From positions 30,253,232 through 30,317,231 of the forward strand of contig NC_072794.1 of the NCBI RefSeq assembly GCF_028583425.1: DNA of 64,000 bases. The letters run 5' to 3'. Every line of letters begins with the position of its first letter. The stretch's first letter is position 1. The translations under genes were made by a program, and so were the position numbers. The notes under the pieces are model-generated. The model had not been told where the DNA came from. It did no database searches and saw nothing but the letters and a program-made list of their open reading frames with translations. Source of the DNA: Eublepharis macularius. Taxonomy: Eukaryota > Chordata > Lepidosauria > Squamata > Eublepharidae. Shown here piece after piece: positions 42,308 to 55,248 of this stretch.

Positions 42308-44073
42308 CCTTTTCTAATGGTGTTATTACTCAGTGATACACAATTGTGGTATTGCCCCTACTGGTAGGCAAATGAGGTGGGGGGATCTGTATAAATGTGG
42401 AAAACATCTTTTTTTCCATTCAAGGAGAGCCAAAGACTTGTGCTTTACTCTTGGTTTGTTTGTTTTTATTTTAACTTTACTGGGCTAGCCAGTTTGGATT
42501 GGGGGGGAAACTTTGTAATGTTTTGTTTTCCAGCTCTTAACACTGATAGAATGTTCAAAAGCTCATGACTGTCGAGCCTTATGAGAATACATTAGATGAA
42601 TAATTAGCAGGTTTTGGAAGTGGTGTGTTTAAGCATCTCTTTAAATTTGCAGCCATTTATCTCATCTTGTTTGTTAAAATATACAAATACGCACAGATGT
42701 GTACATGGTTGAACACTCTCCCAAGTTAAATTTACAGTTAGCAAAGGGATTATTTTTTTAAAGTTGCTGTTGTTTACTTTGATTATATTTGCTTGGAATT
42801 TTCTATCAAACTTGAGTTGACATAAATCTAAGGAAGCTTTAAACAGAATGGGAAAAGGCTCTTTAAATGCAAGTTGCGTCAAACATACCCAGGGGGTATA
42901 TATTTGCTTCTGCAAAGACACTGCCTGTGTTGACCACATAGGGAGATCTGTGGCTGCAGAAAGTGTGTTGAGCTCTAGCCTACAGATTAGACAGATTAAA
43001 CACAGTGGTGTCTGTTCAGTGCTATGCGGAAGTCACTCTTTATACACTCTTTAATCATCTTTGTACATGAATTCACTATAAAGGCAATAAGTAGTAATTG
43101 GAATGCACTTGGCTTCATAGTTATATTTATTTAGTAAGCATGGGCCTCTTTAAAATAAGGAGCCCCAGGGCAGCCTCTCCCAATTGTTCTCATTAAATGC
43201 TACCGTATATTTATAGTGAAATTTGCATTATGGCCTACAGGTTTGCATATCTTAATCTCTGGGGAAGGTGCCTTTTCTATTTCTAAAGCCAAGTTTCCCA
43301 GCCTTGAAATCCTAGACTGTATCTTACTACTCCACTCAGCAAAATGTGATGCCTTCCTCCAACTTAAAGTTAGACTGGAGGAAGGCTTCAGACTTTGTTC
43401 AGTGAAATGGTAGGATATGTGGCTCTGTTTCTTTAAATTCTGTGACAGGAGAGTAGATCACTTCCGTGCCTTCTGTCCTGATGCTCTCATCCAACCCCCA
43501 TTCCCCCTGAAGCAACAACTCCAGTTTTGTCTTATAACAGGGAGGGGAGGGGAGCATGAAAGGTGGACAAGGACACCACGAGATGAATAGAGGAGGAATC
43601 CTGCATCTGTATACTCACCTGCTGCTTTCAGAGGACAGAGGCAAAACCTCTAGATTGTGATCGAATGAGCCCTTTCCAGACTGCAGGTTCAGATACTGAC
43701 TTGGCTGATAGGGTTTCTTGCTAAGTACAAAGTTGAATTTAACAACTTGAAAGGAATGTGAGTGAGAATTTTTAAAAGCAGCTTTTGTGGCATTGGGAAA
43801 CAATTGCCATCACTTTGGGTTTAATATTTCACATCTGAGCACTGCATCGACCTGCTCCAGAAATAAAAGCGTCATGTCAGTGAGATGCTGGTAGAGAATT
43901 TTACAAATGGGAACCTTCTGATCATCCCCAAAAGCACCCTTTGAGATGTACCTATCAGCCTGGTTTTGGGTTGATCTCGAGCTGTTTGAAAACTCAGATT
44001 AACATGCAGCAACTAATTAGTGCAGTCACTCCCCCCCCCCCCACCGCAGACTTGGTTGTCCAATACTCACCAG

Positions 44074-44087
44074 GATTTATTTATTTG
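44074..44087 (+). promoter_or_regulatory. AU-rich element in the RC3H1 3' UTR
   Basis: Overlapping ATTTA pentamers give a TTATTTATT nonamer at 44077-44085, the class II AU-rich decay signal. A weaker ATTTATTTA lies near 43125-43133. Confidence 0.4.
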
Positions 44088-47000
44088 TTTAATCCCCCCC
44101 CTCCGTTTCCTTTTTTATATATAATCTGCCTGTAGAGGGTTCTGTACTTAAAAGTGTAGCTAGCCAGGGCACTATTTGTGATGTCCCAAAACATCACTGA
44201 AAGGAAAGTGACTCCTCTTCCTTTCACTGCTCAGTGAGAAGTCTGGATGGTGCAGTGGCCTTCCAGTATTTATTAACTGAAATGTGACTTAAAAAAAAAA
44301 TTCATTTTGATTTCTCTGATGAGCTACTGCAGTAAGGGTGTGGTTTAAGAGACAGTGAACACTTCCAGTTTTCATTGCGATACCTGAAGAGATGTGTAGT
44401 TGGTAACTCAAGTTGCTTGCCATTTGATGACTTGGTAGCTTCTGTTCTGACGTGTAAATTGGGTTGCCTGTGTCTAAATATATGGCTGCCTTATGCTTTT
44501 TTTTAACATCCAAGAATATCTAAAGGGAGTGGGGAAAATATATAAATGTCGAGGGGCGGGGGGTTCCCCCAAAAGGAAAAAATGTAATGCTCAAATGCAG
44601 TCTCTCTCTGAAAACTAAAAGTATTAGATATGCTGATGTTACATGTATAACCTATCTTTTTTATGATAACAGAAATCCTGTGGAGTATTTGGTGTTTGCT
44701 ATAAACAAAATTTGTTTGCTTTTTGTGTATGTTAAAAGTGACTGGGCACAATTATTAAGTGGGGGAAGTCACCTGCACAAGCCTCATTTGAAATGCATGA
44801 GGATACGTGCAAGAAGACCGCCACTGGTCGGCCCTTTTGTCGTTAACGTTAGTTTATTGTGGCAGACAATACTCACAAGTCTTTGGCATCCAAAACCAGA
44901 TTGTGTAACTGGATTGGACTCCCACAACTGGATCTGCATAGGGAGCTCCTTTGAAAGCTTAGCCTTGGGTAAGACATCTGGGGTGGGTGGGGGCAAGACA
45001 GGCAGGCCCACTGATGATGGGACACTGCTTTGTAGGTTGTCTTTACAACACTCAGGCGCTGTAGAGGCAGAAGAAACCCATAAAATGAATCTCTGCTGCC
45101 TATTGTATGTTTACAATTGCCTTGCAGTCTCTGCTTGCTATGTAAGCAGCCCGTTTGCTAACCATGGACCCCTTTCCCTGAAGGCGACTTTATCAGCAGC
45201 ATGGTGGCATTTTTTGTTAGTTTTCAAGAATTGCCAATCAGCCATCTAGATTTTGCTCTTTGGTGTTGTTGGTTTTTTGTTCATCAAACCTGCCCCCCTC
45301 CCTTTCTGTTTCCAGAAGTCCCCTGGCCATTTCCAGTTGTGGGAATTCTCTATATGTGTGTGCATTCTTAATGGTTGTGTGTATGGTGGGGGGAGGGGTT
45401 TAAGCCAAGTTTCCTTTGGTCTTTTTAGGATCGTACCAGTCTCCCCGAGACATTCTTAAGTCATTATCACCTTTTTGGGTGGAGTTCATTTTTTTTAATA
45501 ACTTTTGACATTTTTGGTGCATATATGCTTGGGATAGAGCTCATGTAATTTACCAATCGTATTGATTGTATGTGATTGTGCCCTGCAGAGGTATATTTAA
45601 CAAAAAATAAATAAACATTTAAAAAATAAAAAAGTTAAATCTAGGGTGATGATGCTGTTAATAAAGGAGACTGAGATGTTTGAGTCAGGCAATGAGTGAC
45701 TTTTTTGTATTTGCATAGCGCTGAAGCTGTTCGTACCCAAACACATTTTCTGGCTGGGCAGAGCAGCTGGAGGGGGGGGGCGGGCAAAATTCTTTTTCCC
45801 CCACGTTTCTTATGGATCCTTGCAAGGGGGGGAAGGAGAGTGAGAGCCCAAAGGTGGATGAGCAAGCAAACTAACCCCTCCGCCTTGAGTTTCACAGGTC
45901 CCTACTTGTGCTGTCCTGTTTTATGTGAAGATAATTATATGCGCACAGCTTTTCTTTGATAGCTCATAAATAAATGATACGTCTCAAAAAAAAATTCTTG
46001 CCCTGGCTTCCCTTTGGAATTGCCTCCGCCTCATGTGGCTCCAGTGTACAGTTTCAAGGCCCAGTTCAGTTCATCTAAATTGCACATTAAAAAAAAGGGA
46101 TTTTAATAAATACAAGCCAGTGGCTTTTATCTGCCATTGTGGATTGCATTGTATATTGTGAATAATAACTGGAGAACACGCACTTTTTTCCTATTCTCCC
46201 CAGTACACATGTAAAAAGATACTACTGTTCCTTCAAAGCAGCTTCTGGGATTGTCTCATGAATTAACACAAAGATTTTTCCTGCTTTCTACACCTGGGAA
46301 ATCCTGAATCATTTCCTTTAAGGGGAGAGGTTTCATCCTATCTAATTAAAAGAAGGGATGTGAAATACCCTTTCTGCAGTTTTCTTTTACAGCACCTCTA
46401 GGCATGAGGCATACTCTGCAAGCAGCAGTTCTAGTTAATACACCTAAAGAAAAATCTAGCTGTCTTTTCTCAAGTTCTAGACTTTAGGCCTGTACAGCAG
46501 TATAAAGCAGTGATCCCAGTGTATCACCCAACTTTCATGTGGCAGTTTGACTTTAGTTTCTCCACCTCGAGAAACCATACAAAGGGTTGGGCCTGCCCGT
46601 GTAAGATGTCTTCAGATTGGCCAGAGTGGCCTATTAATGTATGCACACTTCACAAAGGAATATGTAGCATCACTTCCCAACAGCAGAAGTTAGCTATGCC
46701 AACTTGACATCGCTCCCATGTCCCTAGGAGGCACTTCCTAACAGTAAATGCAGAGGCACCCAGTGGTTTGGGTTACCCCCTGCTTTCAAGCTTCAGTGTG
46801 AACAGGAGGACACTACTTATATGCTTGGGTTAGTTAGCTGACCTTGAAGACCTGCCATGTCTAGGCTGACCCTACTGGAGTGATTACATTTAGCAGCTGA
46901 TTGCACGAGCAGTGAACTATATTCTCTGGCAGAAAACTTCCATTTTCTTCTCAAGCTGAGATCCTAGCTGGCCGTATGAGCTTCCCTATTAGCTGTTTGA

Positions 47001-47382
47001 CACACCAGTGGCTTATTTGCTATCAGGTCAAATGGTTGGTTTGTGTGCTGTCTAGAGTATCCTGGACAAACTACTGTCCACTTAATCATAGGGTAATTGA
47101 GAGTATGAAGACTGACATTCTAAAGAGTGGTAAAATTTATTTCAATGCTGCAGGTTTGCAGAAAAATCTGAAATCTAAAGAACTGAGGATTTTAAACAAA
47201 TGAAAAGGAACACCTGTAGGTTTAACCAGATGCTCTTATAGTGGCTGTTGCTAGGCAACCATAAGCATTAAGTCAGTATTACAGACTTGGTTGCTGTCAG
47301 TAAAAAGTAGGGCTTTTTCCAGATACGTTTTGACCTTTGAGGCCGGGCTGCTTGCTACTGTTCAACAGTAACCCCCATCCGG

Positions 47383-47613
47383 AAAGGCCAGTGTAGTATA
47401 GCGATTAGTTTCAGAGTAGGAGCTGGGGGACCCAGGTTCAAATCACCACTGCACTTTGGAAGCTCACTGGGTGACTGATCCATTCACACATTCTCAGCAT
47501 AGCCTACCTCTCAGGGTTGTTGTGAGGACATGGAGGCAAGGAGAATGATGTAAGCTGCTTTGAGACTTCATTGTGGAGAAAGGCAATATATAAACGAAGT
47601 GAATTAAGAAATA
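47383..47613 (+). mobile_element. Sauria-type tRNA-derived SINE
   Basis: Box A region GTGTAGTATAGCGATTAG, box B GGTTCAAATC at 47435-47444, then CTACCTCTCAGGGTTGTTGT and GATGTAAGCTGCTTTGAG, ending in ATATATAAACGAAGTGAA. All parts in the usual order. Confidence 0.85.
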
Positions 47614-47751
47614 TAGGTGAAGATGAGGGACAGATAAAAAGTATGTTGTTTTAGTGGATTTGAAGGAGAGAGAGATGTAGGGAAAGGTGAGCATATGAAG
47701 GCTGCCAGGAGAAAGGAAAGAGGAAATAGTGTGTGGAAGGGGATACAGGGG

Positions 47752-48838
47752 AATCACAGAGTTGGAAGGGGCCATACAGACCATCTAGTCCAACCCCCTG
47801 CCCAGTGCAGGATCAGCCTAAAGCATCTCTGACAAATATTCATCCAGCCTCTTCTTGAAAACTGTCAGTGAAGGAGAGCTCACCACCTCCCTAGGCAGCT
47901 GATTCCACTGTTGAACTACTATGACCATGAAAAGGTTCTTCCTAATATGCAGCCGGTACCTTTCTGCGTGTAATTTAAGCCCATTGTTTCGGGTCCTATC
48001 CTCTGCTGCCAAGTGGAACAGCTCCCTGCCCTCCAAATGGCAGCCTTTCAAATACTTAGAGCAATCATGTCCCCCCTCAATCTCCAAACTAAACATTCCC
48101 AAGGCCCTCAGCCTTTCCTCGTAGGGCTCAGTCTCCAGACCCCTGATCATGCTCGTCGCTCTCTGCACCCTCTCGATTTTGTCCACATCCTTTTTGAAGT
48201 GAGGCCTCCAGAACTGCACACAATTCTCCATGTGCGGCCTGACCAAGGCAGTATAGAGAGGGGCTATGACCTCCTGTGATTTCGACGCCATGGCCCCTTT
48301 GATACAGGATTGAATTGCCCTTTTTTGCCACCGCATCACACTGCCTGCTCATATTTAGTTTACAGTCCACTCTTACCCCAAGATCTCTCATATACTACAG
48401 CCCAGAAGTGTATCCCCCATCCAGTATTTGTGCTTCCCCTTTTTGTGGCCCAGATGTAATACTGTGCACTTGTCTTTGTTGAATTGCATCCTATTCACAG
48501 CTGCCCACTTCTCCAGAGTATTCAGGTCTTGTTGAATTTTAATTCTATCTTCTTGGGTGTTTGCTACTCCTCCCAATTTGGTATCATCAGCAAATTTAAT
48601 AAGCAGCCCTTCCACTCCTTCATCCAGATCATTGATAAAAATATTGAAAAATACCAGGCCCAAAACCGAGCCCTGCGGCACCCCACCAGACACCTCCCTC
48701 CAATCTGATGAAACGCCATTGACCACCACTCTTTGGGTGCGGTCCTCTAACCAGTTCCCTATCCACCGAACTGTCCTATAGTCCAGTCCACAGTCTTCTC
48801 GTTTGCCCATCAGAATGTCATAGGAAAGTGAAGTATCC
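47752..48838 (-). mobile_element. CR1 LINE, 5'-truncated, reversed
   Basis: Minus-strand translation shows the CR1 reverse transcriptase: GGVPQGSVLGLVFFNIFIND, then LLIKFADDTKLGG (catalytic FADD) and MQFNKDKCTVLHLG. It continues into the CR1 thumb and tail (LYTALVRPHMENCVQFW, then VVQQWNQLPREVV). The 3' end is the standard AATCACAGAGTTGGAAGGGG next to 47752. The reading frame is interrupted at least once (about 48340-48390). It sits inside purine-rich sequence continued at 47627-47750 and 48900-49075. Confidence 0.9.
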
Positions 48839-50280
48839 CCACCAAGTCCATGCAGTTCCACACCATGCAACTGGGCCTGGCTGAGCTGGCACTACAGAAC
48901 TTGATTACAGGGAAGAGGCTGCGGTTGGGGGTGGGGGGAGATGAAGACAGAAGGGCAAACAGGTGGGTTGAAAGGAGAGAAGGAAGCAGGTAAAGGGGAG
49001 GGGCTATGGGGGGCAAGGAAGAGAAAGAGGATATGGGGAAGGGGAAAATGAGATGCCCCCTGGAAGCCCCAGCAGGTCCCCGCTTGTGTATGTCTGCTTA
49101 GAAACGTGAAACCCAAGAGGCATAAGGATTTATGTTCTGTGTACTGGTTACTTGTTTTTAAAGACGTGCTATTTACTCTGTTTTGGTTCTTCACATGGGG
49201 ATCCTGAAAAGGGAAGTTAAACCCCTGCAATGTTTGGTCAGCTGTCGAGATGTGGCAGTTCTAATCCCCATAGCAACTGGTGAATTGACTTCATGCCCTG
49301 ACCACAGACACTGGCCAAGGAAAAACAAAGGCACTCAGTGCCATAGCAGGGATACTTAAGGCATCAGTGAAAGGATTCTATATACTTAATTACAGTTCTT
49401 TGGTGAATGTCTATCAGATAACATTGACCGAAACAACCACAATATATTTTTCACCTGCTTTCCTATTTCTCAATGTTTTAACAAAATAGAGTGGTCTCCA
49501 AAGGCTCCAAATGAAGAAGGACCAGAAAGGATATGTTACCCATTTATAAGCAGATTGCCAGAGAAACAAATGATGATTCAGTACCCAAACTAGGCTGAAA
49601 AGGGTCAGGGACTGGTATCATTCAGAAAAGTCTGAAGCTGTTGTGTCACCATCTGCTGCATCATTTTGCCCAGACAAAGAAAAAAAATTAAAATTCCTCT
49701 AGTTGACCAAAACTACTCTGTCCAAAGAAGGTTTATTCAACTGAGGCCTAATAACATCATCTTCAAAGACTTTGGGAAGATCCCTCCACCAAGGATGTAT
49801 TTTACTAACCAGGATGGTCAGGAATCTAAATGACAGGTGGCCCTCACAGATAGTTCTGCTAAATATCCACTACAGGACATATGTCCAAACTTGCTTGCAG
49901 GTAAGAGCTGATCATGGAGATTTCATCAGTAAAAAATAACAAAATTGTCCCCAGCAATATCCAGTCTGCTATTAACTGGAGGGTGCGTGTGCGTGTGCAC
50001 TTTTTTCATCATTGTGATTGTTACCATGAATCTTCCACCATGGACACTCCAGCTGCCTCCAGGCTTCTGGAGAGCTGACATGAAAATCTCCTAAATAAAT
50101 AAACTTTTAAAAAAACCAACTTGTCTAGTTCTTTGAGTAAACCAAGAGACTGAACCTGCCTCGGAGATAGGGAGAAAATGCTGGGAAGTTACTCGTGTCA
50201 GTGGTCCCCAACAGCCCAATATTCCTGGTCTCCACAAAGGGGTTCTAGAGTTGTTTCAGAGCAATGGCTCCAGACAAAAG

Positions 50281-50299
50281 TATTCTGGGAATTGTAGTT
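50281..50299 (-). promoter_or_regulatory. ZNF143-like motif in a repeat-like stretch
   Basis: Minus strand AACTACAATTCCCAGAATA matches the ACTACAATTCCCAGAATGC core bound by ZNF143 up to the last bases. The flanking GTTCTGTGGAGTACTGG looks repeat-derived, so binding is uncertain. Confidence 0.35.
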
Positions 50300-50471
50300 C
50301 TGTGGAGTACTGGAAGTTCTCAGTTCAAGATTCCTAGTGCACATACCCTCACAGAATTAGAGTTCACAGATGGAGGGAACAACTATTAAACTAGTTTAAA
50401 TATCTGCAGCCCATACCTATATATTCCTTCCCCCACTTTTCCCTGTCCTTGTTATAAGGCTGTTTCAACTA

Positions 50472-51333
50472 GGGTCAAATCCACATTCACCCATTACCCG
50501 CATGTTTATCGGAAATCTTCCGTTTGCCTCCAATCCGCGATTTTTTCCCTCTTCGTTCACATTCCTGCTTCCAATCAGTCTTTCTCGTGCGTCCCTCAGC
50601 CGCTCGAAAACCGCTTTTTTGGGCAGGACCTTTTTTCTCGCCCATTTTTTTAAAAAAAAATTTTAGCGCACTTTATTTCGATCTTGCCTTATAAAGAACC
50701 ATCATTGAAGATAATGATGCCTCTCTTTCCCCCACTGACAGCACTGATGGCTCTCTCCCGTTTCTTTTTTGGAAATTTGCAAGCATGTGGGAAGCTTTCG
50801 TGGGCATTTCCTATGCAGGACATTTCAGTGCCTGAATTTTACTGAAGTTTCACTTCCTTGGAGTGTCATTATTTTGATATTTCGTAATTTCGATATTACA
50901 GTAATATAAAATAAAAAAAATAAAAAACAGTTAAAAAGGAAGTTTCACGAGTCCATTCTGAGGATGGATTCACCCCAAAATGATTTTTCAAACTACCAGA
51001 TTTGATTCAGAAACAGCATAATCAATAAATCCAAAGCTATGAAGTCAAAAACAGTCTTTTGCAGACTACGGAGCATTTGCAAGTTGAATCAGCCAATAGG
51101 AACTCTCGGAACGGCCGGAGAGACAGGAAGGGGGATGGTTTTTAAAAACACGTAAATTGCGCATTGGCCCGTTCACGGCCACCGTGAAACTCCCGTTGAA
51201 AACCTGTGACCACATATTCGGGAGAAATGCGAATGAAATGCGTCTGTTTAATGAGGTAATGTGACCGGCACTCGGGATTGCATGGGGAATGCGGGGAACG
51301 TGTGACTTAGAATGAGTAATGTGGATTTAACCC
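50472..51333. mobile_element. DNA element with inverted ends, unclassified
   Basis: GGGTCAAATCCACATTCACC faces GAGTAATGTGGATTTAACCC across 862 bp. CG-containing words are frequent for this region. No transposase and no clear target duplication, so the superfamily is open. Confidence 0.6.
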
Positions 51334-52580
51334 AGATCACAGCTTCCCCCATCTCTCCCCCACTCCCTAATCTTCTGGTTGTTCTGTTTGTTATATGACA
51401 ATATACAGGTTCTAATCCTAGCAAACTCTGCTTTTTAATCTCACAGGGTTTGGGGTAAAGATTTTGTTCTAAATCTGGTACCTATCTCTATTAAGAAGAC
51501 CCTTGCTGTGATTCAGTGGAACTGCCCATTAAGAAGGCCTGCCAATTAGCCGTAAAAATGTTAATTTGAAGATGGCATTGGTTTGTGTAGGAAGCAACTT
51601 TCTCTCACTGCTGCCTGCCTGGGTGGCTCCGAAGTCTAGCTGTGTGTGTCGGGTGTTCAAACATTGTCTCCTGTTCAGTTGAACATTAAAACGGCTCTCA
51701 GATCAAACATTGCTTTGCCCCACTTTTTGTTTAATCTGCCTTGACTGGCCATCAGCCTTTGACCTCCAACCTCCAGGGGCCGCCCCCTTTCACATTACCT
51801 TGATTTGGCTCTGGCTGAACGCCGGAGACCAAGAGAAACTCCTACCAACTGGGATGGTCTTCATCTAAAGCAAGCAAACCAATCCCTTGCTCTTGTATCC
51901 CATATTCTTCTGGAGAGAGAGAGGAACAGCACAGAAATAAGGTAAGAGGTCGTGCTTCTCTAGTGTTTACCGTGCTAACACTAGGCAGAGTTTGAAGGCC
52001 TCTCAGGTGGTAGATTCTGGGGATACCTGTAAAAGTCAGCAAGTTGCCAATTATATGGTTAATTATTCTATCTTTACCCCAGTATGACATGATTGGATTT
52101 GCAGGGGTGGGCTGCCTTTGCTTTCAGGATGGTTTTTATGCTCTCTTAACAAGACAGGCCACACCATCAACTGTTCTGTGTGTGTAGAATTTTGTGAAGT
52201 AGAATTAGCATTCCTGAGAATCTCACTTAAAAAAAAAAAGCAATTTTCTAGTTTGCATACTGCTGGACCCACATTCAAAAAAGTGCATGCAATCAGTGAG
52301 AGATTGCAGGGGTGAAGAAGAATGGCTGCCTCTTCCTTCTCACTGCCATCACTTCCAGTTAAGCTCATCCACCCACCCACAGCCCTATGACAACCATGCA
52401 CCCTTTTCATACATTATGTTTGTAGGCATATGGGTAAAGAAATAAGTTTGGACCCAATGATCCACAAGTGTAGCTCTGCTTATAGAACTGAACTTTCCTC
52501 CCTTGTGCTGTTGTCTGTTGTGCCCCCTGCAAGACTGCTGAGGAGTTTAAAGGATCACCAAGAGCAGCATTGGGTGTAAG

Positions 52581-52803
52581 TAGGGTTGCCAGCCTCCAGG
52601 TGGTGGCTGGAGATCTCCCGGAATTACAACTGATCTCCAGGTGACGCAGATCAGTTCCCCTGGAGAAAATGGCTGCGCTGGAGGGTGAAATCTATGGCGT
52701 TATACCCTGCTCAGGTCTCTCTCCTCCCTAAACCCTGCCCTCTTCAAGCTCCACCCCCCCCCCCAATCTCCAGGAATTTCCTAACCTGGAACTGGCAACC
52801 CTA
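52581..52803. mobile_element. hAT-type MITE (TAGGGTTGCCAGC family)
   Basis: 223 bp with ends TAGGGTTGCCAGCCTCCAGG and GGAACTGGCAACCCTA; flanks GGTGTAAG and GGTATAAG differ at one of eight bases. This is a very abundant squamate family (GGAGATCTCCCGGAATTACA body). Confidence 0.85.
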
Positions 52804-55248
52804 GGTATAAGGTCAGGGCTAGTGGTGCTTTCATGGCTGGACTTTGTGGCAGAAATTCAGGGCCCCATCTTGCAGGCTTAGCACAGGGACCCTCAAAACT
52901 GGCTGTAGCTTCACATTGTACATGGGAATTACCATATAAAGGGGGAGCACAAGACTGTTAAGTCTAGAGTCTAAAAGTAATCTAACAGCACCACTGAATA
53001 CAGGGGTCTGCATTGGGAGGAGAGAACTGCCAAAAATCGTACACCTTCTGGTGGATGTGGATGTACTGGCAGAACAGAAACCTGTCGGATCCAACTCGTA
53101 AGTTGTAAATGAAAAACACTTCGGCACCCATGGGGGCTGGATCTGAAGATGCCATAATGTTGGTGGCGGAGGGGGAGGTGATTTTTGTAGGTATTTATCT
53201 TTCCTACATCCTCAGAAAAAGAATTTGGGGGCAGCTCAACATACAGTAGCAGGAAAAGGTAGGGAAATCCCACTCTGCCAGCTTTACTCCACTGGAGGTG
53301 CTTTGGATCCAATTCATGAGAATCTAAGGACCAACCAAGATAGTATGCCAGAAATCCTATGCATGGAACTCGGGACGTGTTTGTCTGAGTGAAGCAAATA
53401 GCAAGGCAGTGGGGCCATTTCATGTCAGAAAAATTGCACAGGGGGAAGGCTTAACTGCTCCCCTGTGCCACAGTCCTAGTCCACATTAGGTTCTCATTCC
53501 TCTACAATTTGGGGTGGGGGGTTTGAGAGCTCAAACACAGAAGTCTCGGTGCTTTGTCTAGCTTGTCCCCAACAGTCCACTCATCCAGGAGCCAAGATTA
53601 GCAGTAACCCCCTGCCGATTGTCAACTTCGTAGGAAGCTCACATTTGCCTTGCATAATTTGTGAAACGGCTCTTCGTTTCGTTCCTACCACACCAGTTCT
53701 TCAAAGAGCAACTCAACAAAAGTCTGGAAGTTGAGCAAATTTATTTAAAAATAAGCAGAACTGAACTCACCTGAGTTTGACTTTTTCTGGCACCAAAAAA
53801 TCAGGTTTCCTTACTATAAATCCTAGTATCATACGTGACGTGTGGATACTGGTGTCTTTTGCAATTAAGAGGCAAGCACTATTTCTGTCCTTTTCTGGAC
53901 ATTTAACAGCCCCGTGACAAAAGAATGTTTGGCCATTACAGATTCTCCCATCCTGATGCAGCAATTGTCTGGGCTGGCTCAAGATTTTGTAGCTTTGCTG
54001 GTCACTACTGTTACTGTAAGGGGGGTCTCCTTGTGAGTTGGGGGAATTAGCATTCAAGGAGATACAGCAAGAGGAGGTAACTGGGATCTCCACCAATGTA
54101 TACCAGGATTATTTCCTTAGAGAACTCTCAAACAAGTGGATGTTCTACAGGAAAGATTTCTTTTATTAACAGAGAAATAAAAGGCAAATGTACAGAGAAC
54201 CACACACAACATACACACAGTCGCAGAGCTAACTGAAAGCCAAGCTACAAGTGACGCCTGACACAGGTTGGACACATGTCAGCTTCCCTCAAGTTTTGAT
54301 GGGAAATGTAGGCATCCTGGTCTTGCAGCTGTAATGGAGAGCCAATGACAGTGAGGAAATGGGAAAGTGGTTCAAGGGAGGTCTGTGGAGGAGCAGCAAA
54401 ACGCTCAGTACTTCAGGGAAGCGAAAGGAGGGCTCAGCTGTAACCTGAGGGTGTGTGGATGGGTCCCAGAACACATACACAGAGCACATGGCTGGGGAAG
54501 TCTAATTTTAAGGCAAAACAAGTCCTGGGGCAATGGCTCTACCTGAGGTAGACAAAAGGTGTGAATGGGGCTGATGACGCAGCAGTTGCTAGATGGGGAG
54601 AGCCATCAGGTCCCCCTAAACAGCTCCAATTAGGAATGGAGGGTCGAGGAAGAAAGGAACGGTGTTGACAAAATTAGCCATTAGGTCTTGGGAGGCCTGT
54701 TTGTTCTTAGGTACTTGTCACTCTCTCAGGCATCAATTGGCCAGACCACCTAAAACTCACATTCTGGTAATTTTCCAGCTCCAGCCAGACTGAGAACCGT
54801 TCTGGCTTGCTAGGCAGTGCCATGTGTTCATGGCATATGAGGAAGGGGTTTATGATATTCATATCCATAAACTGCCCTTTTCTGCATGAGGGAGGGGTCT
54901 GACTGCTAACACTGTGGGTCTCTTTCAGGTTGTGATGGGTCCTACACATAACAAAGGACACATTTTAGGCTTTTTTTTTGCTTGCTTTTAATCTTTGGGA
55001 GAAGGTCTGGTTTGGAGAATTAGAGGTTCGGGCTATGCAGTTGTTCAACTGTTGCCTCAACAAGTCACAGCTGAATGTAGCACTGATGCTCTGCAGGAAT
55101 ACATGTGTTATGTGCTGTCAAGTCTCTTCTGACATATGGCAACTCTATGAATTAATTATCTCCAAAACATCCTATCATTAACACCCTTGTTCAGATCTTC
55201 CAAAATGAAGGCTGTAGCTTCCTTTATTGAGTCAATCCATCTCATATA

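Larger units (their letters stand above)
38234..45631 (+). other. RC3H1: RC3H1 3' UTR (probable extent)
   Basis: About 7.4 kb after the stop in which I recognise no SINE, LINE or hAT element, in contrast to dense repeats on both sides; this fits a long conserved UTR. Overlapping AATAAA signals at 45606-45615 and another at 45626-45631 are the likely distal poly(A) site. AATAAA at 39916-39921 and 41105-41110 could give shorter forms. The UTR contains two CDE-like stem-loops, one AU-rich element and a cluster of Pumilio-type UGUAUAUA motifs, listed separately. The end point is inference. A 220-codon open frame at 44587-45249 has no known relative and is probably chance. Confidence 0.7.

Noticed and set aside
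43397-43409. TTCAGTGAA as a CDE
   Set aside because: Triloop AGU does not fit and only three pairs form.
45171-45190. TTCCCTGAA hairpin in the 3' UTR as a third CDE
   Set aside because: The triloop CCU breaks the Y-R-Y rule and the stem has a wobble; not a convincing Roquin site.
44587-45249. A 220-codon open frame on the + strand
   Set aside because: It lies in the presumed 3' UTR, has no motif or family resemblance, and no splice context; probably chance.
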